A DNA stretch of 64,000 nucleotides from Geosiphon pyriformis (GCA_016748015.1 JAAOMT010000470.1:175788-239787), one strand, 5' to 3'. Numbered from the stretch's first letter, positions 11,312 to 23,185 are shown. Numbers and translations: made by a program. Notes: generated by a model not told the origin, from the letters alone.

Positions 11312-11800
11312 TTAGATTTGTCTTATTCACAACAATCCATCAGCATTTCCGTTTTCTTTTTTTTTTTTATAATGTACTGTATAATTAAATGATAAAAGTT
11401 CTATTTTCCATCTAGCATAGTGATTGTCTGCAAATTTTTGTTTTTGAATTGAAATCAATTCTTTATGATCAGTATATACATCAAACTTTTGACTCAAGTA
11501 TTTTTTCTATTTGATAACAGCCCAATAGACAGCTAAGTGTTCCAGTGCTAAAATTCTATAGTTTTTTTCAGCTAGACTTAAGCTTCTACTGGTATAAGCT
11601 ATTGGATGTTCTTTTCCATTTGGTTCTTTCTGTGATAGTACTGCTCCCAATGTTTGGCCTAATGTATTGGTAATAATGATGAATAGTTTGTTGTAATCTG
11701 AATACATCAACACTGGAGCTTAAATAAGTTTTTTTCTCAGTGTGTTAAATGCTTCTTGTTGAGCTTCTGTCTATTTATATTTTACATTCTTAGTTTGTAA
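11312..11800 (-). pseudogene. RNase H of element B
   Basis: It follows RT in the same polyprotein. It contains LGAVLSQKEPNGKEHPIAYTSRSLSLAEKNY..LALEHLAVYWAVIK (11507-11713). The first Asp (normally TDASG) is lost in a damaged TNTLG. The end GNADGLL.IRQI-stop at 11312 gives the ORF1 terminus shared by B, D and E. RNase H removes the RNA template during cDNA synthesis. Confidence 0.65.
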
Positions 11801-12620
11801 ATAATGGAATGGCTGAGCCAGTTTAGAAAAGTTCTTGATAAAACGGCAATAATATCCAGCAAATCTTAAGAATGCTCTTAGTTCTGTCAAGTTGGTTGGT
11901 ACTGAAAAGTTTTTTACTATTGTGATCTTATCCAGATCCGTTTTGATACTGTTTTTGCTTACAACATGTCCTAAAAACTTGAGTTCTGTTTTTCCAAAGA
12001 AACATTTGTTTGCATTCAATTTCAGTTCTGCTCTTCTCAATCTTTTGAACACTTGTTGAAAATGATATAGATGGTCATTGAATGTCTTGAAGAACACATT
12101 GGTGTTATCCAAGTATACAACTACTGATTTCTATAGTAGTCTAGTATAGACAATTTCCATAAGTCACTGGAAAGTGGCTGGAGCATTCATCAAGCCAAAT
12201 GGCATAACCTCAAATTCGAAATTTTCTTCTTGTGTTGTGAAAGCTGTCTTCTCTTTATCTTCTGATTTCATGGCTACTTGCCAATAACCACTGTCTAAGT
12301 TTAGTGTTAAGAACCATTTCTTTCCTCCAAAAGCATTGAAAAGTTCTTGGATCTTTGGAGTTGGATAGCTATCTCCTTTTGTTATTTCATTTAGTTTTTA
12401 GTAATCCACACAAAAGCAGATTTTTTCATTTTTTTATGGACTAGTACCACTGGTAATGACTATAAACTCATTGATGACTGAATTAGCCTATTGTTAAGCA
12501 TCTGATTGATTTCTTGACAAATGATCTCATGGCTAGCTGGTGGTATTCTGTATGCTCTCTGTTTAATTGGCATTGTATTTCCAGTCTTAATTTGATGTTA
12601 AATGATGTCAGTTCTGCCAA
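11771..12620 (-). pseudogene. Reverse transcriptase of element B
   Basis: Palm motifs run from about 12560 leftward: SSPVVLV-like, FCVDY-like, LDL..GYWQVAM and FEVMPFGLMNAPATFQ. These are followed by the catalytic box YLDNTNVFFKTF (about 12100-12120) and the thumb LKLNANKCFFGKTELKFLGHVVSK. The catalytic YLDD is YLDN, as in A and C. Stops and one shift separate the blocks. Confidence 0.72.
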
Positions 12621-12779
12621 ATTTGTTTTCACTGGCAAAGATGTCATTGAAATTGTTAAATAACATTTTGAGCTGCATATGTTGTAGTGAATCTAAGTTT
12701 CCCATGTTCATTTGTTCTAATTGTTCTGATTAGAGCAAATAACATTTATTTCGTCCATATATTGTTTGTGATGTAATAT

Positions 12780-13540
12780 CCACATATTCACAAAGTTGTG
12801 AAAAGTCTGGAATGATGTCTGGCAGTTGGTTTTTAATTTTAGTGGTTAAGTATTCAATGGTTGTTCTTTCTGGTATCCTGATGATATCTCCTGTGTTGTT
12901 GTAGATGGAAATTTTTATGCAACTGTGATTCTTGGCTGGTATGTGTAAATTGACTAATCCAATCTCTCCTAATTCGCAAAGTTTTGCTTCTGCCTCAAAA
13001 ATTTAAACCTGATTCTTTACTTTTCTTTCTATAACTACCATGTACTAGTCATATGGTGAAATAGAAATTAATTGATGGGTGGAGATAATTTTTTCTTTGT
13101 TAACAATTTTTTTCTCTGCCATATTAATAGATACATCTATTCTATCTGTTGATTTAAATTCCTGTATTCTTCTTGCTGTTATCCCTAGTTCTTCCATATT
13201 TCTTATTAACACTAACTAAGCTATTTTTACCAGAGGTAGGAATATTGCCTGCGCTATCTTTTTATTTGACTCTATAATATGTGCTTTTTCTGAGTCATTT
13301 TGTAGCATAGCAATGATATTTTCTACATATCCTGTGTTAATTATTCCTCTTCTGATGTTAATTCCCTTTTTGGCTAAGCTGCTTCTAGATGCTAACTGAA
13401 TTATTGTTGTTGCTGGAATTTCTAATACTATTTTGAGATCAATGTAGATGCACGAATGGGGTTCCAATTTAATGGGATTTTTTCTTGGATATCTCAGATT
13501 AAACCCTGTATCAGTATTGTGTGCATGTTTTGACATAATA
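12780..13540 (-). pseudogene. dUTPase and linker of element B
   Basis: The frame at 13216-13536 shows NTDTGFNLRYP (motif 1, D to N), SRSSLAKKGINIRRG (motif 2 good), GIINTGYVENI (motif 3, catalytic Asp to Asn), KKIAQAIFLPLVKI (motif 4) and a damaged motif 5 near 13160. dUTPase removes dUTP and so limits uracil in cDNA. This copy should be dead. Positions 12780-13020 hold the conserved beta-rich linker. Confidence 0.72.
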
Positions 13541-13699
13541 TCTTTATTGTTATCACTGAATCATTTCAGTTTCTGCTCCTTGGTAAGATTAGAGAGTGCA
13601 ATATATGTTTCTGGGTTTAAATTGGAGTTCGAATTATTGTTATTTTTATTGTCATATTAAGCAGAGCTGAAACTGTTATTTTCATCATTGTCATTATCA

Positions 13700-14420
13700 G
13701 AGTTTGAATCAGAATTGAAAGTTAATTTTGATTCTGATGCACAGCTGTTGATTGGTTTTTCCTCTTCTGAGATTGTGTAAATCATGCGTGTTGGTAATTG
13801 TAAATGAGATCACACATATTACAATATTGAAAGTTACATAGTATGAAACAGTAGTCACATAGCCTTGTATTTATTTTTTCCAGACATTGTTCTTGTTCTT
13901 CTCTTGTTGGTGCCAAGTTTTAATAGTGCTCATAAAATTTCTCTGGGTCTGCTTTAATATCCAAAAAGATGTCTGAATTGAAGATAAGGACTATGTTGAC
14001 TGGTTCTGAAGGGTTGTTCTTTATCTTCAAAATCTCACTGGGTAAAGTGCCTTCTATTTTGGCATTGGCCATCTGCCAGATCTCATCTTCATCATGTGGG
14101 TAGCCATCCAAGTGAGAGATTGCTCAGTGCCAGGCAACAGTAATAGGTGTTCCTTAACTTACTTAGTCACTGATAAGAATTGTATACTGGCATAAAGCAT
14201 TATATGTTCTTTCTCGACCAGGAATGTTGTTCCACATTTTTATGTCGAGTAATCATTCACCACAAGCAAGACATGATTCATTGTCCCACTTTTATTGCTT
14301 CTTTGGGTAGTCATAACATTTTTTATGACACAGCTTACAGTAGTAGTGAGTTTTTGTCCAATAGTCTTTATCAGATGTGATCCAAGCTCTCATAGAGAAA
14401 AGTTTCTTTCTATAGTTCTT
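13700..14420 (-). pseudogene. Cysteine-rich domain of element B
   Basis: The second Cys cluster (C..C....C....C..C) lies at about 13790-13870. The helical middle is at 13920-14111 (YPHDEDEIWQMANAKIEGTLPSEI). The first clusters at about 14190-14400 include the GxCNxxCQY-like and CLTCG-like positions. It is interrupted by stops. The layout matches G and F. Confidence 0.55.
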
Positions 14421-14449
14421 GCATTTGAGGGGTATATATGGCAGCTCTT

Positions 14450-15169
14450 TTATTGGTTCTCATGAATACTCTTTTTTCTAGCCACTAGTTATTTCTTTTG
14501 TGGCAGTGGTTTCTTTGGGTGGGTTTTTTTCCTTCTTTTTTTCTTTTTCTTTGTTGGTTTTTTCTCATTCCCAGATTGGCAGTTTGTCTGGGCCATTGTT
14601 AATTTTTCAGATGTGGTCTGCATTCCAGATAAGTTTTTCTCTTTGTTTTCTTTTTCTGTTGTTGTCTCAGGAAAGTATTGGCAGTAGTTTGTTGTGGTTC
14701 TCGTCAGCCCACAACACTTGATAGGCTTTCTAGGTAGGTTTTTTTTTTTCTTTCTCGAAGTCAATGAGTGGTCATGTTATAGTGCTGGGTTTAAAATGGC
14801 CACATATTGTTGGTATTTGTGTGTGTTAGCCATTTTGACTGATTTACAACTTTTGTGTTGTCCAGTCAAGTATTGCATTTGTTTTGGACAGTCAGTTATT
14901 ACCAATAAGGGCTTGGTACTAAGTAGCTTCCATGACTAAGACTTTGGTTGGTACTATAATTCCATTAACTTCAATAGAGAAATCATTTATTTTACCAATA
15001 AGAGTTTAAGTCATTCCATCAGCTGTAATGATTCTGGTGCTAGTAGTGCAGTCAACTCAACAATTTAATTGATTCATGAATTGTTTGGTAATTATGCTGC
15101 CAGCTGATCCACTATCTAGTATCAGTTTGATGGACTGACCATCAACTTTGGCATCAATATACATTATGG
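14450..15169 (-). pseudogene. Protease C-terminal part and charged linker of element B
   Basis: The active site LILDSGSAGSIIT, with Asp codon at 15114-15116, is intact, unlike most copies here. The C-terminal protease block follows, with TKYQALIGNN-like sequence at about 14880-14920. Positions 14489-14764 read as a Lys/Glu/Trp-rich linker with the conserved YQVLWADE motif. Plus-strand open frames at 14500-14939 are shadows. The protease N-terminus is split off by element C and resumes at 24956. Confidence 0.7.
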
Positions 15170-16148
15170 TGTTACCAACTGAAACTTGAAATATTAATTA
15201 ACATAATATTACCCTTATAATTTTTATTATTAAATTAGCATATATTATCATTCAAATTATCACTTATTATTTAATCAAATTATTGAATATTACCAATTAA
15301 TTAATAATCCAATTTGTACTATAGAAATTAGGATGATCAAATTACACAATACTCCGAACCATTTAATATTCAAGAGTTCACTAAAATTTGTAAAAATTTG
15401 CCTAAATAATTAATAGTTCACCAAAATATTTAATAGTTCGCAGAAATAACTTGTAAATTTGCCGAAAGGTATCTTTAGTTTGTCGAAACCATAGTAAAAA
15501 AAATAGTTCAAATTCATAGACTAGTATTACAACAAGTTGTATAAAAGAAGAGCTTTTTTCTTTGAGAAAATGTATTCTTTACCTTTAGATATCTTACTTG
15601 AGACTTATTAATTAGAATTGTTTTCACAAAAATGAAATAAAAATCAAATAATTCAAAAAGTCAACTTTCTTAATTATTGCACTTAAAAATTCCCAAAACC
15701 CAACTAACGTTTTGAAATTAATTAGCTACCAATTTCAATAAACTGTTAGTGACTCCAGGCCTGGATAGAAAACGTTTCCCTTGACAGAATTCTATTTCTT
15801 TTACATTTCTTTTATTTTTCTTTTATTTTTTTATTAAATTCATTTGGGTAGCCTACAGACAAGATTCCTGTAGAAGAGTTGACTTTCACAGCAAAGTAAC
15901 TACACATTTTTAGTAAGCTTTCAGATGAGCAATTCCTGGGAAAGAGTTGACATTTACTACAATGTAACTACACAAGTAACTGGTATAGAATTGGCCATTC
16001 CACTCATAAGTCCAGCAGTTCAAATTATAGGAGATAATTTGAAAATAAATTCAGTTATTGGAGGTTCAACCACATCCAGAAAACGTGAATTTACAGCAAA
16101 CAGGCATCAACAACCATTAAGAAAAGAGACCAAAAACCTCTGGTAACA
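15170..16148 (+). repeat. 5' LTR of element C (979 bp)
   Basis: It begins TGTTACCAACTG and ends CTCTGGTAACA. It pairs with 23990-24955 and resembles the LTRs of G. The 73-codon frame at 15925-16146 lies wholly inside it. On the opposite strand it keeps a damaged version of the reading frame seen in G's LTRs (CSYFAVKVNSSTGILSVGYP). Confidence 0.9.
15355..15547 (+). promoter_or_regulatory. U3 repeat array and TATA box of LTR C
   Basis: About six degenerate units of the form AGTTYGCCGAAATA, spaced roughly 20-24 bases, run from about 15365 to 15490. TATAAAAG follows at 15540-15547, a good match to a core promoter. The same layout is at 24175-24367 in the 3' LTR. Confidence 0.55.
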
Positions 16149-16150
16149 TT

Positions 16151-16168
16151 TGGTGCTCTCTCACGAAA
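16151..16168 (+). other. Primer-binding site of element C
   Basis: TGGTGCTCTCTCACGAAA starts two bases after the LTR. G has TGGTGCTCTCCCACGG at the same place. It would pair with a tRNA ending ...GAGAGCACCA; the tRNA is not identified. Confidence 0.65.
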
Positions 16169-16194
16169 ATAACACAGTAACAACAACTTCAAAA

Positions 16195-18110
16195 GTGGTG
16201 ACTTAAACAGATTCAAGAACTCTAGAGTATTATCAGTCAATCTACACCCACTGCAAGCAGAGATTTAACATTCCAGACGGAATTGAAACATTCAAGAAAA
16301 CACTTTACCAGTACATTGAAAATTGCATCAACAATTATCTTCTTGAAAACTACAATATTTCAGAAGTTAGACACAACTTATATGAAAGCTTAATACATTA
16401 CTCTCGTCTAAACACTTAGGATTTTAACAGTCAAATACTTGAAACATACTTCCAAGAACTCAACTTCAATATCATTCAGTATTGTGAAAAAAATTACCCA
16501 GTAAAACAGAAATTTTCTCTTAGTTTTGAATCGGAAACAGAAGAAGGAAAAAAAAAAGGAAACAAAAACTCAGAACTACTCCCAATACACCTAAAACCAC
16601 TGCCAAATATTTACAAACTCCAGAACAAGAAACCAGCTTTAAATTACCACTCTTAATTACACCATTTCCAGCTTTACTTGCTTAGCCGCAAACACCAAGT
16701 TTACCACTTATTTGGTTTTCAAGAATAGAAGATTTTCAGTCACCCAAAAGCCCTATTCAACAACAGGAACCAATATTAACCAGCACAAACCTTATTGACT
16801 ACTTAGCAAAAAATCAAAGTGAAGAGACCAAATCAGAACAAAAAACAGAAGACTCAAAAAATGAAAAAAAAATGGCCTCCACATATATCACAAAAATCCC
16901 TGAGTTCACAGGAGAAGACAATGAAACCAGTTCTCAAGAATGGCTTGACAAAGTCTCAAAAGCAGAAGATGCAAATGGTTGGAATGCTGCCAGAATGTTA
17001 AAAACAATTCCATACTTCTTACAAGGAACAGCTGGTAAATGGTTTGAAAACTTGGAAGCCCTGCCAGAAAACTGGAAAGCATTCAAAACTGCTTTTCTAG
17101 AACAGTTCACTGACAATAACACTTTCATTACTCTTTCAAAATCGGTTTTGAAATATCAAGCAAGAACCAAGTGAATCAATTATGACCTATCTTGGGAAAT
17201 TCAACAAACTGCTTAGAAGAATTTGCCAATTGGAAACCAATGAATACTACTCTAATGCACAAATCTTGGATCAATTCATTGCTGGACTAAAAGACAAACT
17301 TATCAAAAAAGTTTGCCCACATGCACCAGAAGATTTAGCCACTGCTATTCAACAGGCAAAAAACTATGAAATGGCCATGGAAAAAGCCAACTGTACCAAA
17401 CTTGTTAATCTGGCTATTGGAGAAACCAGTTCAGCAGCTGAAGAAAAAATTGACCAATTAACCAAGAAAGTTGAAAACTACTTCACCAACCAACAGCAAC
17501 AACAGCAGCCATAGCAATTACAACAACCACAAAGATACCAACCCCCACAACAACACAATCAAAACAAATTCGGACCACTATCCAACAACCAAATCCAAAA
17601 TTGTCACTATTGTGGAATTTTAGAACACTGGAAACATGATTGTAGAAAATTGCAACAAGACCAACAACAGAGGAACAATCAATGTTATTCCCAACCACAA
17701 CAATCATATTATCCACCACCACCAGCTCAATATTTACCAAGGCCACAATATCCAAACCACTATTATCAACCTGCTCTACAACCAATCCAACAACAGTATC
17801 AACAACCATCCACACCACAATATCAAGTGCTAGCCAGAAAATTGATTCAATATAATCAATTTACATCACAAAACCGTTTTTCAACAAACAACAACAGATT
17901 TAATTTCAACAACTAATTAACCACTTAAAATTCGAATCAACATAGGTCCACACATTATCACACTCAACCCAGTTATCTTACAATACCAGAGGAATCAAAT
18001 TTTCAGCAAACTGCACTTTTTGAAGGTGAAGCTGCAGCACCAAGACAAAACCCTTCCAACAATATTATCTCACCAGCCAGAATTGCCCGAAATGCCAATC
18101 TTTCAGACAT
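16195..18110 (+). pseudogene. Gag of element C
   Basis: The frame opens at GTG (16195-16197) in the context AAAGTGG, then an early TAA, then the conserved N-terminal block LEYYQSIYTHCKQRFNIPDG. There is no ATG until the capsid region MASTYITKIPEFTGED (16872). The capsid-like region continues at 17182-17514 after a frameshift near 17165. The zinc knuckle CHYCGILEHWKHDC is at 17602-17643. A Gln/Pro/Tyr-rich tail follows at 17650-17916. Gag coats the RNA in the particle. Confidence 0.75.
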
Positions 18111-18741
18111 CTTTCCATTCGAATTTGAAGCCAATGAATTACCATCTCTACTCAGCAATGTAGCAGTTAACAAACAAAAAGCTATTACAGCAATGTATAC
18201 TGAAGCTGAAGTAGAAGGAAAACCAATTCGCTTAATATTAGACAGTAGATCTGCTGGAAGTATTATCACCTACCAATTAATACAACAGCTTCAACAAACT
18301 GTTGACAAACCAGCTCAAACTGTTATCATTACAGCAAATGATATAAAGAAGACACCAGTAGGAGAAATTGATAATTTTCTATTCACCATTGATGGAATCA
18401 CTATTCCAGTTAAAGTCCTAGTCATGGATGCACCCCAATATCAAGCTTTTGTTGGAAATGATTGGCTTCTCAAGACCAATGCAAATTTAGATTGGGAAAC
18501 TCAGGAATTAAAAATCTTATATCAAGGACAACACACCATAATATCTGTTATGTGTGGAACTTTCAATAAACAATCAAAAAAAGCCCTAGTACTTGAATTT
18601 GAAGAAGAAAAAAAAATGCCACTCACTGAAACCTACATGGCTCTTGAATTAACATCCAATTGGGCTGAGGAAACAAAACAAGAAATCTTTGAAGAATTAA
18701 GAAGATGGAAAAAAGTTAGATATTCTACACCAGAACCATGA
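18110..18741 (+). pseudogene. Protease of element C
   Basis: The 182-codon frame 18193-18741 contains GKPIRLILDSRSAGSIITYQL. The active-site triad DSG is DSR (GGA to AGA at 18247), which should abolish activity. The C-terminal block YQAFVGNDWLLKTNANLDWETQELKILYQGQ and the linker motif SNWAEE follow. Stops separate it from gag, but the frame is the same as that of the downstream cysteine-rich region. Confidence 0.75.
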
Positions 18742-19440
18742 AAACAATCACCCTACATTCCACTTAAATACAGAAATTGTAACAAAAAACTTTTATCAAT
18801 GGAAGCCTGCATTTTGCCTAAAGAAAAATATGAAAATCATACTTGTTATTACTGCAAGACTTGCCACAGAGAACGATAGGGCCATCTAATAAAAAGAAGT
18901 GAAAAATGGGACAACACCCCTTGTTTGACTTGTGGAGATATGCTACCAGAAGAATGCAATTGGATTGATGTAGCAATGAAAGGAGAAGTCTGCAATCAAA
19001 TTTGCCAATATGCTTTATCAATTTCAGAAAAAGTTAAAAGAGGAACACTCTTTAATGCAGCATACAACAGTGCTTTTAACAAACTTTATCACTACTCCCA
19101 TAATGCTGAGATGATTTTTGACCTAGCAATGACATTAGTTAATAAAGCTACCAAAGAAAATGTCTGTCAAATAAAAGAAGCAGAATACATTGAATACACC
19201 ATGGAATTAGCTGAATTCGATTACGAAGATAAAGTAGAAGTCTACTACCAAATTGCAAGTTACACCTACCCAACCCAAGAAGCTCAAATTCAATAATTAG
19301 AGCAAATAAACATTAGGCTATGTGAAGAATGCATTATGCCTTGTAATGAACAGTGGTGTCCTGAATGCTATACTCTTAGCATTCCACTACCAATTAAAGA
19401 TAACCAGTATGAAATCGAATTTGGAATACAGAATGAAGAA
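18741..19440 (+). pseudogene. Cysteine-rich domain of element C
   Basis: It has two Cys clusters around a helical segment. First come a damaged C..C (KYRNCNKKLLSMEAC) and CYYCKTCHRE, then CLTCGDMLPEECNW and GEVCNQICQYAL (18925 on). The middle reads FNAAYNSAFNKLYHYSHNAEMIFD. The second cluster is RLCEECIMPCNEQWCPECY (19316-19371). It is the same unrecognised domain as in G and F. Stops occur at an Arg/Trp position near 18878 and a Gln position near 19295. Confidence 0.62.
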
Positions 19441-19930
19441 GTCCCAGTAACTTTTATTTATCTCACCGAAAACCAACTGGCTATAACACTCAAATACTTC
19501 AACAATAAAGGACAAGGAATCAAGCCTGAAAAAGCCCACAAAATTGACGCTGAATATGATTTAAGATATCCAGAAAGAAATACCCTCATTCTTCAACCAA
19601 AATCTTTTACAAGAATTAATCTAAAAATTGCCTTTGAAATCTCACCAGGAATCATGATGCAAATTGTCTCCTGATTCTTCCTAGCAAGCAAAGAAATCAA
19701 TATAAAAGAAGGAATTATTGATGCTGGATACACTGGAGATATTACAGTAATGCTTCAAAATGAAACTAACAAACCATTCAAGATTGAACATGCTGAAAAG
19801 ATTGCCCAAGCTATTTATTTACCCTTAATCAACATTTCGGGTTTGCAATTAGTCAATCAAAGAGAACAATTAAGGAAAAGCGAGAGAGGAACCCAAGATT
19901 TTGGTTCAACTGGACGATTCATGATTCCAG
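19440..19930 (+). pseudogene. dUTPase domain of element C
   Basis: The motifs are KIDAEYDLRYP (motif 1), a damaged motif 2 with a stop (VS-stop-FFLASKE), GIIDAGYTGDITVML (motif 3, catalytic Asp and uracil-stacking Tyr intact), EKIAQAIYLPL (motif 4) and RGTQDFGSTGRF (motif 5). It is a trimeric dUTPase (dUTP to dUMP and PPi), here fused inside the polyprotein between the cysteine-rich domain and RT. One nonsense change at 19674 breaks it. Confidence 0.8.
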
Positions 19931-21230
19931 TTAATATAGCCCTCAATACACAGAATGAATCTCACCAGATTCTCAGACTTCCACAACCAATAACCATTTC
20001 ACCCTTTGGAGAATATCACGAAATTTATACCTGTAGAAAACCCACCACTACTCAACAAATTTTCGAAGCCAATGAACAAATTTGCATGAAACATGGCATC
20101 TCAATCCCAAATATTTATATTCCAAAAGGAATGAAGAAAGTTCGAATTACTTTTTACAACCTCAATCATCACCCCATCATTTTACTAAATAATTTGGAAA
20201 TCAGAATTATTCATAGCAAAATCTTTCAACAAGAATTACCTCAAACAGTTTTAAATTTTTCAGAAATTATTGGACATTCTCTCCCAAAATTCAATCTAAA
20301 ACCCAGTGCTGAAAACTACCACATTGTTATTGGAAAGTTATTCTGAATTAACATAGGACAACTAGAGCCCCAACAACAGAATCAAGCAGTTAATTGCAGA
20401 ACATACAGACATATTTGCTAAAAACAACAATAATTTAGGAAGAACTGATTTGGTTCAACATCAAATCTATACAGAAGATGTCAAATCTAGACGACAACAA
20501 GCATACCAAGTTGCTCTAGAAAGCCATCAATTTATCCGAGAAGAAATTCAAAGGATGCTCAACAATAGGCTCATCCAACCGTCAATGAGCTCATGAGCTT
20601 CACCAGTAGTACTTGTTAAAAAGAAAAATAGAAAAATTTGATTTTGCATTGACTATAAACAATTAAACAATATCACTATTGGAGATGTCTACCTCTTTTC
20701 TCGAATTGATAATATGTTAGATGCTCTTGGAAAATCCAAATACTTTTCAATACTGGATTTAGAAAGCAGATACTGGCAAGTTGCCATGGACCCCAAAGAC
20801 CATACCAAAACAGCATTTACCACACAAGAAGGGAACTACAAATTCAATGTAATGCCCTTTGGATTGTGTAATGCCCCAGCAATATTCCAGAGACTCATGG
20901 ATGTTGTATATACTGGATTTTTTTGGAAATCAGTAGTTGTCTACCTTGATAACACTGATGTTTATTCACCATCTTTTGAACTCCATCTAATTCACCTGCG
21001 AGAAGTTTTTCAACAATTACATAAAGCAGAACTAAAATTAAACATTGAGAAATGCCATTTTGGAAAAACAAGTTTGGCTTTTCTTGATCACATTGTTAAT
21101 AGAGAAGGAGTTAAACCAGATTCAGGAAAAATCAGTGCTGTTAAAAATTTCAAAGTTCCATGGAATACTACAGAATTAAGAGGATTTGTTGGATTAGCTT
21201 CCTATTATTGAAAATTCATTAAAGGATTCT
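19930..21230 (+). pseudogene. Linker and reverse transcriptase of element C
   Basis: The linker at 19930-20346 is followed by a frameshift before about 20400. The RT reads SWASPVVLV-like (with TGA for Trp), FCIDYKQLN, LDLESRYWQVAMDPKDH, FNVMPFGLCNAPAIFQRLMD, then VVVYLDNTDVYS (YLDN instead of YLDD) and LKLNIEKCHFGKTSLAFLDHIV. TGA stands at several positions where G has Arg, or where the family has Trp. Confidence 0.78.
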
Positions 21231-21751
21231 CAGAGATCACAAAACCTCTTAACCAACTCAATACCAAAAATGCAGAATACAAATGAACAGAAGAACACCA
21301 AAATGCATTCAAAAAACTCAAAGAAAAGCTCATTACAGCTCCAATTCTTGCCTACTCAGACTTCAATAACTGATTCCAATTAGCCACAGATGCCTCATAT
21401 ACTGCTTTTGGTGCTATCTTATCACAATTAGATGACAGCAGCAATGAATGAGTAATTGCTTACGCCAGTAGAACACTAAAACCAGCCGAGAAAAACTATC
21501 CAGCAACAGAATTAGAAACTGCAGCAGTAATATGAGCCTTATACCACTTTGACCTTTATTTCAAACCTAAGGAATTTGATATTATTACTGATAATATTGG
21601 ACTCAAATGGTTACAAAACAAAAACATGAAGTTGAATGCAAAACAAACCAAATAGACAGAATTTTTGGCAAACTACCAATATATAGTACATCACAAACCA
21701 GAAAAACTCCACACCAATGTTGACTGTCTTTCCAGAATAAGACAAGATTAG
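21230..21751 (+). pseudogene. RNase H of element C
   Basis: It contains TDASYTAFGAILSQLDD (first Asp kept), ELETAAVI with a stop for Trp, ITDNIGLKWLQNK (Asp kept) and NVDCLSRIRQD-stop (TAG 21749-21751). This stop lies at the same point as in G (RMRQD-stop), and all ORF1 copies end just here. About 47 bases separate it from the integrase ATG. Confidence 0.72.
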
Positions 21752-21798
21752 AAAACACAAATCAACACTCAACATAACCAACCTAACAACCAACAAAC

Positions 21799-23185
21799 AA
21801 TGAATTCAAAAGACTACAACAATCTCAAACAATATTTGAAGACATTAACAATCCCAACAGATTGGTCTTCAGATGAAAACCATCAATTACAACAACAAAC
21901 CAAACAATATTTCCTACACAACAACATTATTTATCATTAAAATTTCAAAAACCCAGACAAACCACTCAGATTAATACAAGAACATGAAAAAGAGACTATA
22001 TTATACAACATGCACTCAGATCTTTCATCAGTACACTTTGGAAAAGACAGCACTATTCAAAGAACACTAGAATACTATTTTTGACCCTAAATAAGAAAAA
22101 ACATACATTAATATGTTAAATGTTGTGATAGTTATCAAAGAAAAGAAGGAATACGTCCTACTGAACCTTTAAATCCAATCAAAGTTGGACAATCTTTTGA
22201 CCGAGTTGGTATCGATTTAGTCAGACCACTACTTATTATTACGCAAGGAAACCGATACATAACAGTAGCAATAGATTATCTTACCAAATGGCTTGAAGCC
22301 AGAGCTATTCAATGAGCAGATGCAAAATCAGTAGCAAATTTTATTTACAAAGACATTATTTGTAAACATAGATGCCCAATTGAACTTTTATCCGATCAGG
22401 GGACACATTTTGTGAACAACCTAATACAAGAAATTTGTAAATGATTTAATGTCAAAAGACTTTTATCTTCGCCCTATCATTCACAGACAAATGAATTAGT
22501 AGAATGTTTTAACAGAACATTGTGTGAATCACTAGCCAAAGTTTCAACAGATTTTGAGCAGGAATGAGATATCTTTATTCCATCAGTGTTACTAGTATAT
22601 AGAACACTAAAACAAGATACAACAAAACACATACCATTTGACCTTACTTATGAAAGAACAGCAAAACTACCAATTGAATTCATAGTAAAAACATACCCAG
22701 TACAACCAATTACAGAAGAAAACTTACAAGAAACACTTCAGCGAAGAGCTTATACTCTTCTCAGTACTTTAGAAGGAAAAAGACAAATAGCAGCCACTTA
22801 CATTGAAAATTCACAAACCCAACAAAAAAAAAGACATGACAACAAACTGCCATCAGTTACAAACGAATTTAAAGTTAGAAATAAAGTTTTTTTACACTGA
22901 ACTAAGGCTGAAAAACAATGGAATAGAAAATTTGAACATAAATAGGATGGACCATTCTTTGTTTATGAAATCTTAGAAAATGGATCATACAAGTTAAGAC
23001 TTGATGGGAAAATACTAGCAAAAGTTGCACATGGAGATCGATTGAAACATTATCACTCCAGAACACATCCTAAACCATTAATTCCACAAATTGGTACACA
23101 TTCTCCTTTAATTAACCCCAAAGATATTCCCCAAAATTTGGAACCAATAGTTGTTATTGAACAACATCCCAACTTGAACACTTAA
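21799..23185 (+). pseudogene. Integrase of element C, separate ORF
   Basis: It starts MNSKDYNNLKQYL (ATG 21799), in a frame different from RNase H. A one-base shift follows near 21840. The zinc domain reads MHSDLSSVHFGKD..VKCCDSYQ, with the last Cys changed to Tyr. The core has VGIDLVRPL (D1), LLSDQGTHFVNN (D2) and NELVECFNRTLCE (Glu). The C-terminal block DGPFFVYEILENGSYKLRLDGK is followed by NLNT-stop (23183-23185). No chromodomain was seen. TGA replaces Trp or Arg in several places. Confidence 0.78.

Noticed and set aside
14500-14939. Hydrophobic plus-strand frames that look like membrane proteins
   Set aside because: They are the complement of the charged linker and protease of element B, which match other copies on the minus strand.
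15925-16146. 73-codon plus-strand frame in the C LTR
   Set aside because: It is inside the LTR and broken by stops in the matching LTRs of C (3') and G.
20590-22920. TGA used as a sense codon (Trp or Arg)
   Set aside because: TGA replaces both CGA and TGG, while TAA and TAG also interrupt and TGG Trp codons persist nearby. Decay explains this better than a changed code.
21799-23185. Chromodomain at the integrase C-terminus
   Set aside because: I saw no chromodomain-like aromatic pattern in C, D or E after the core.
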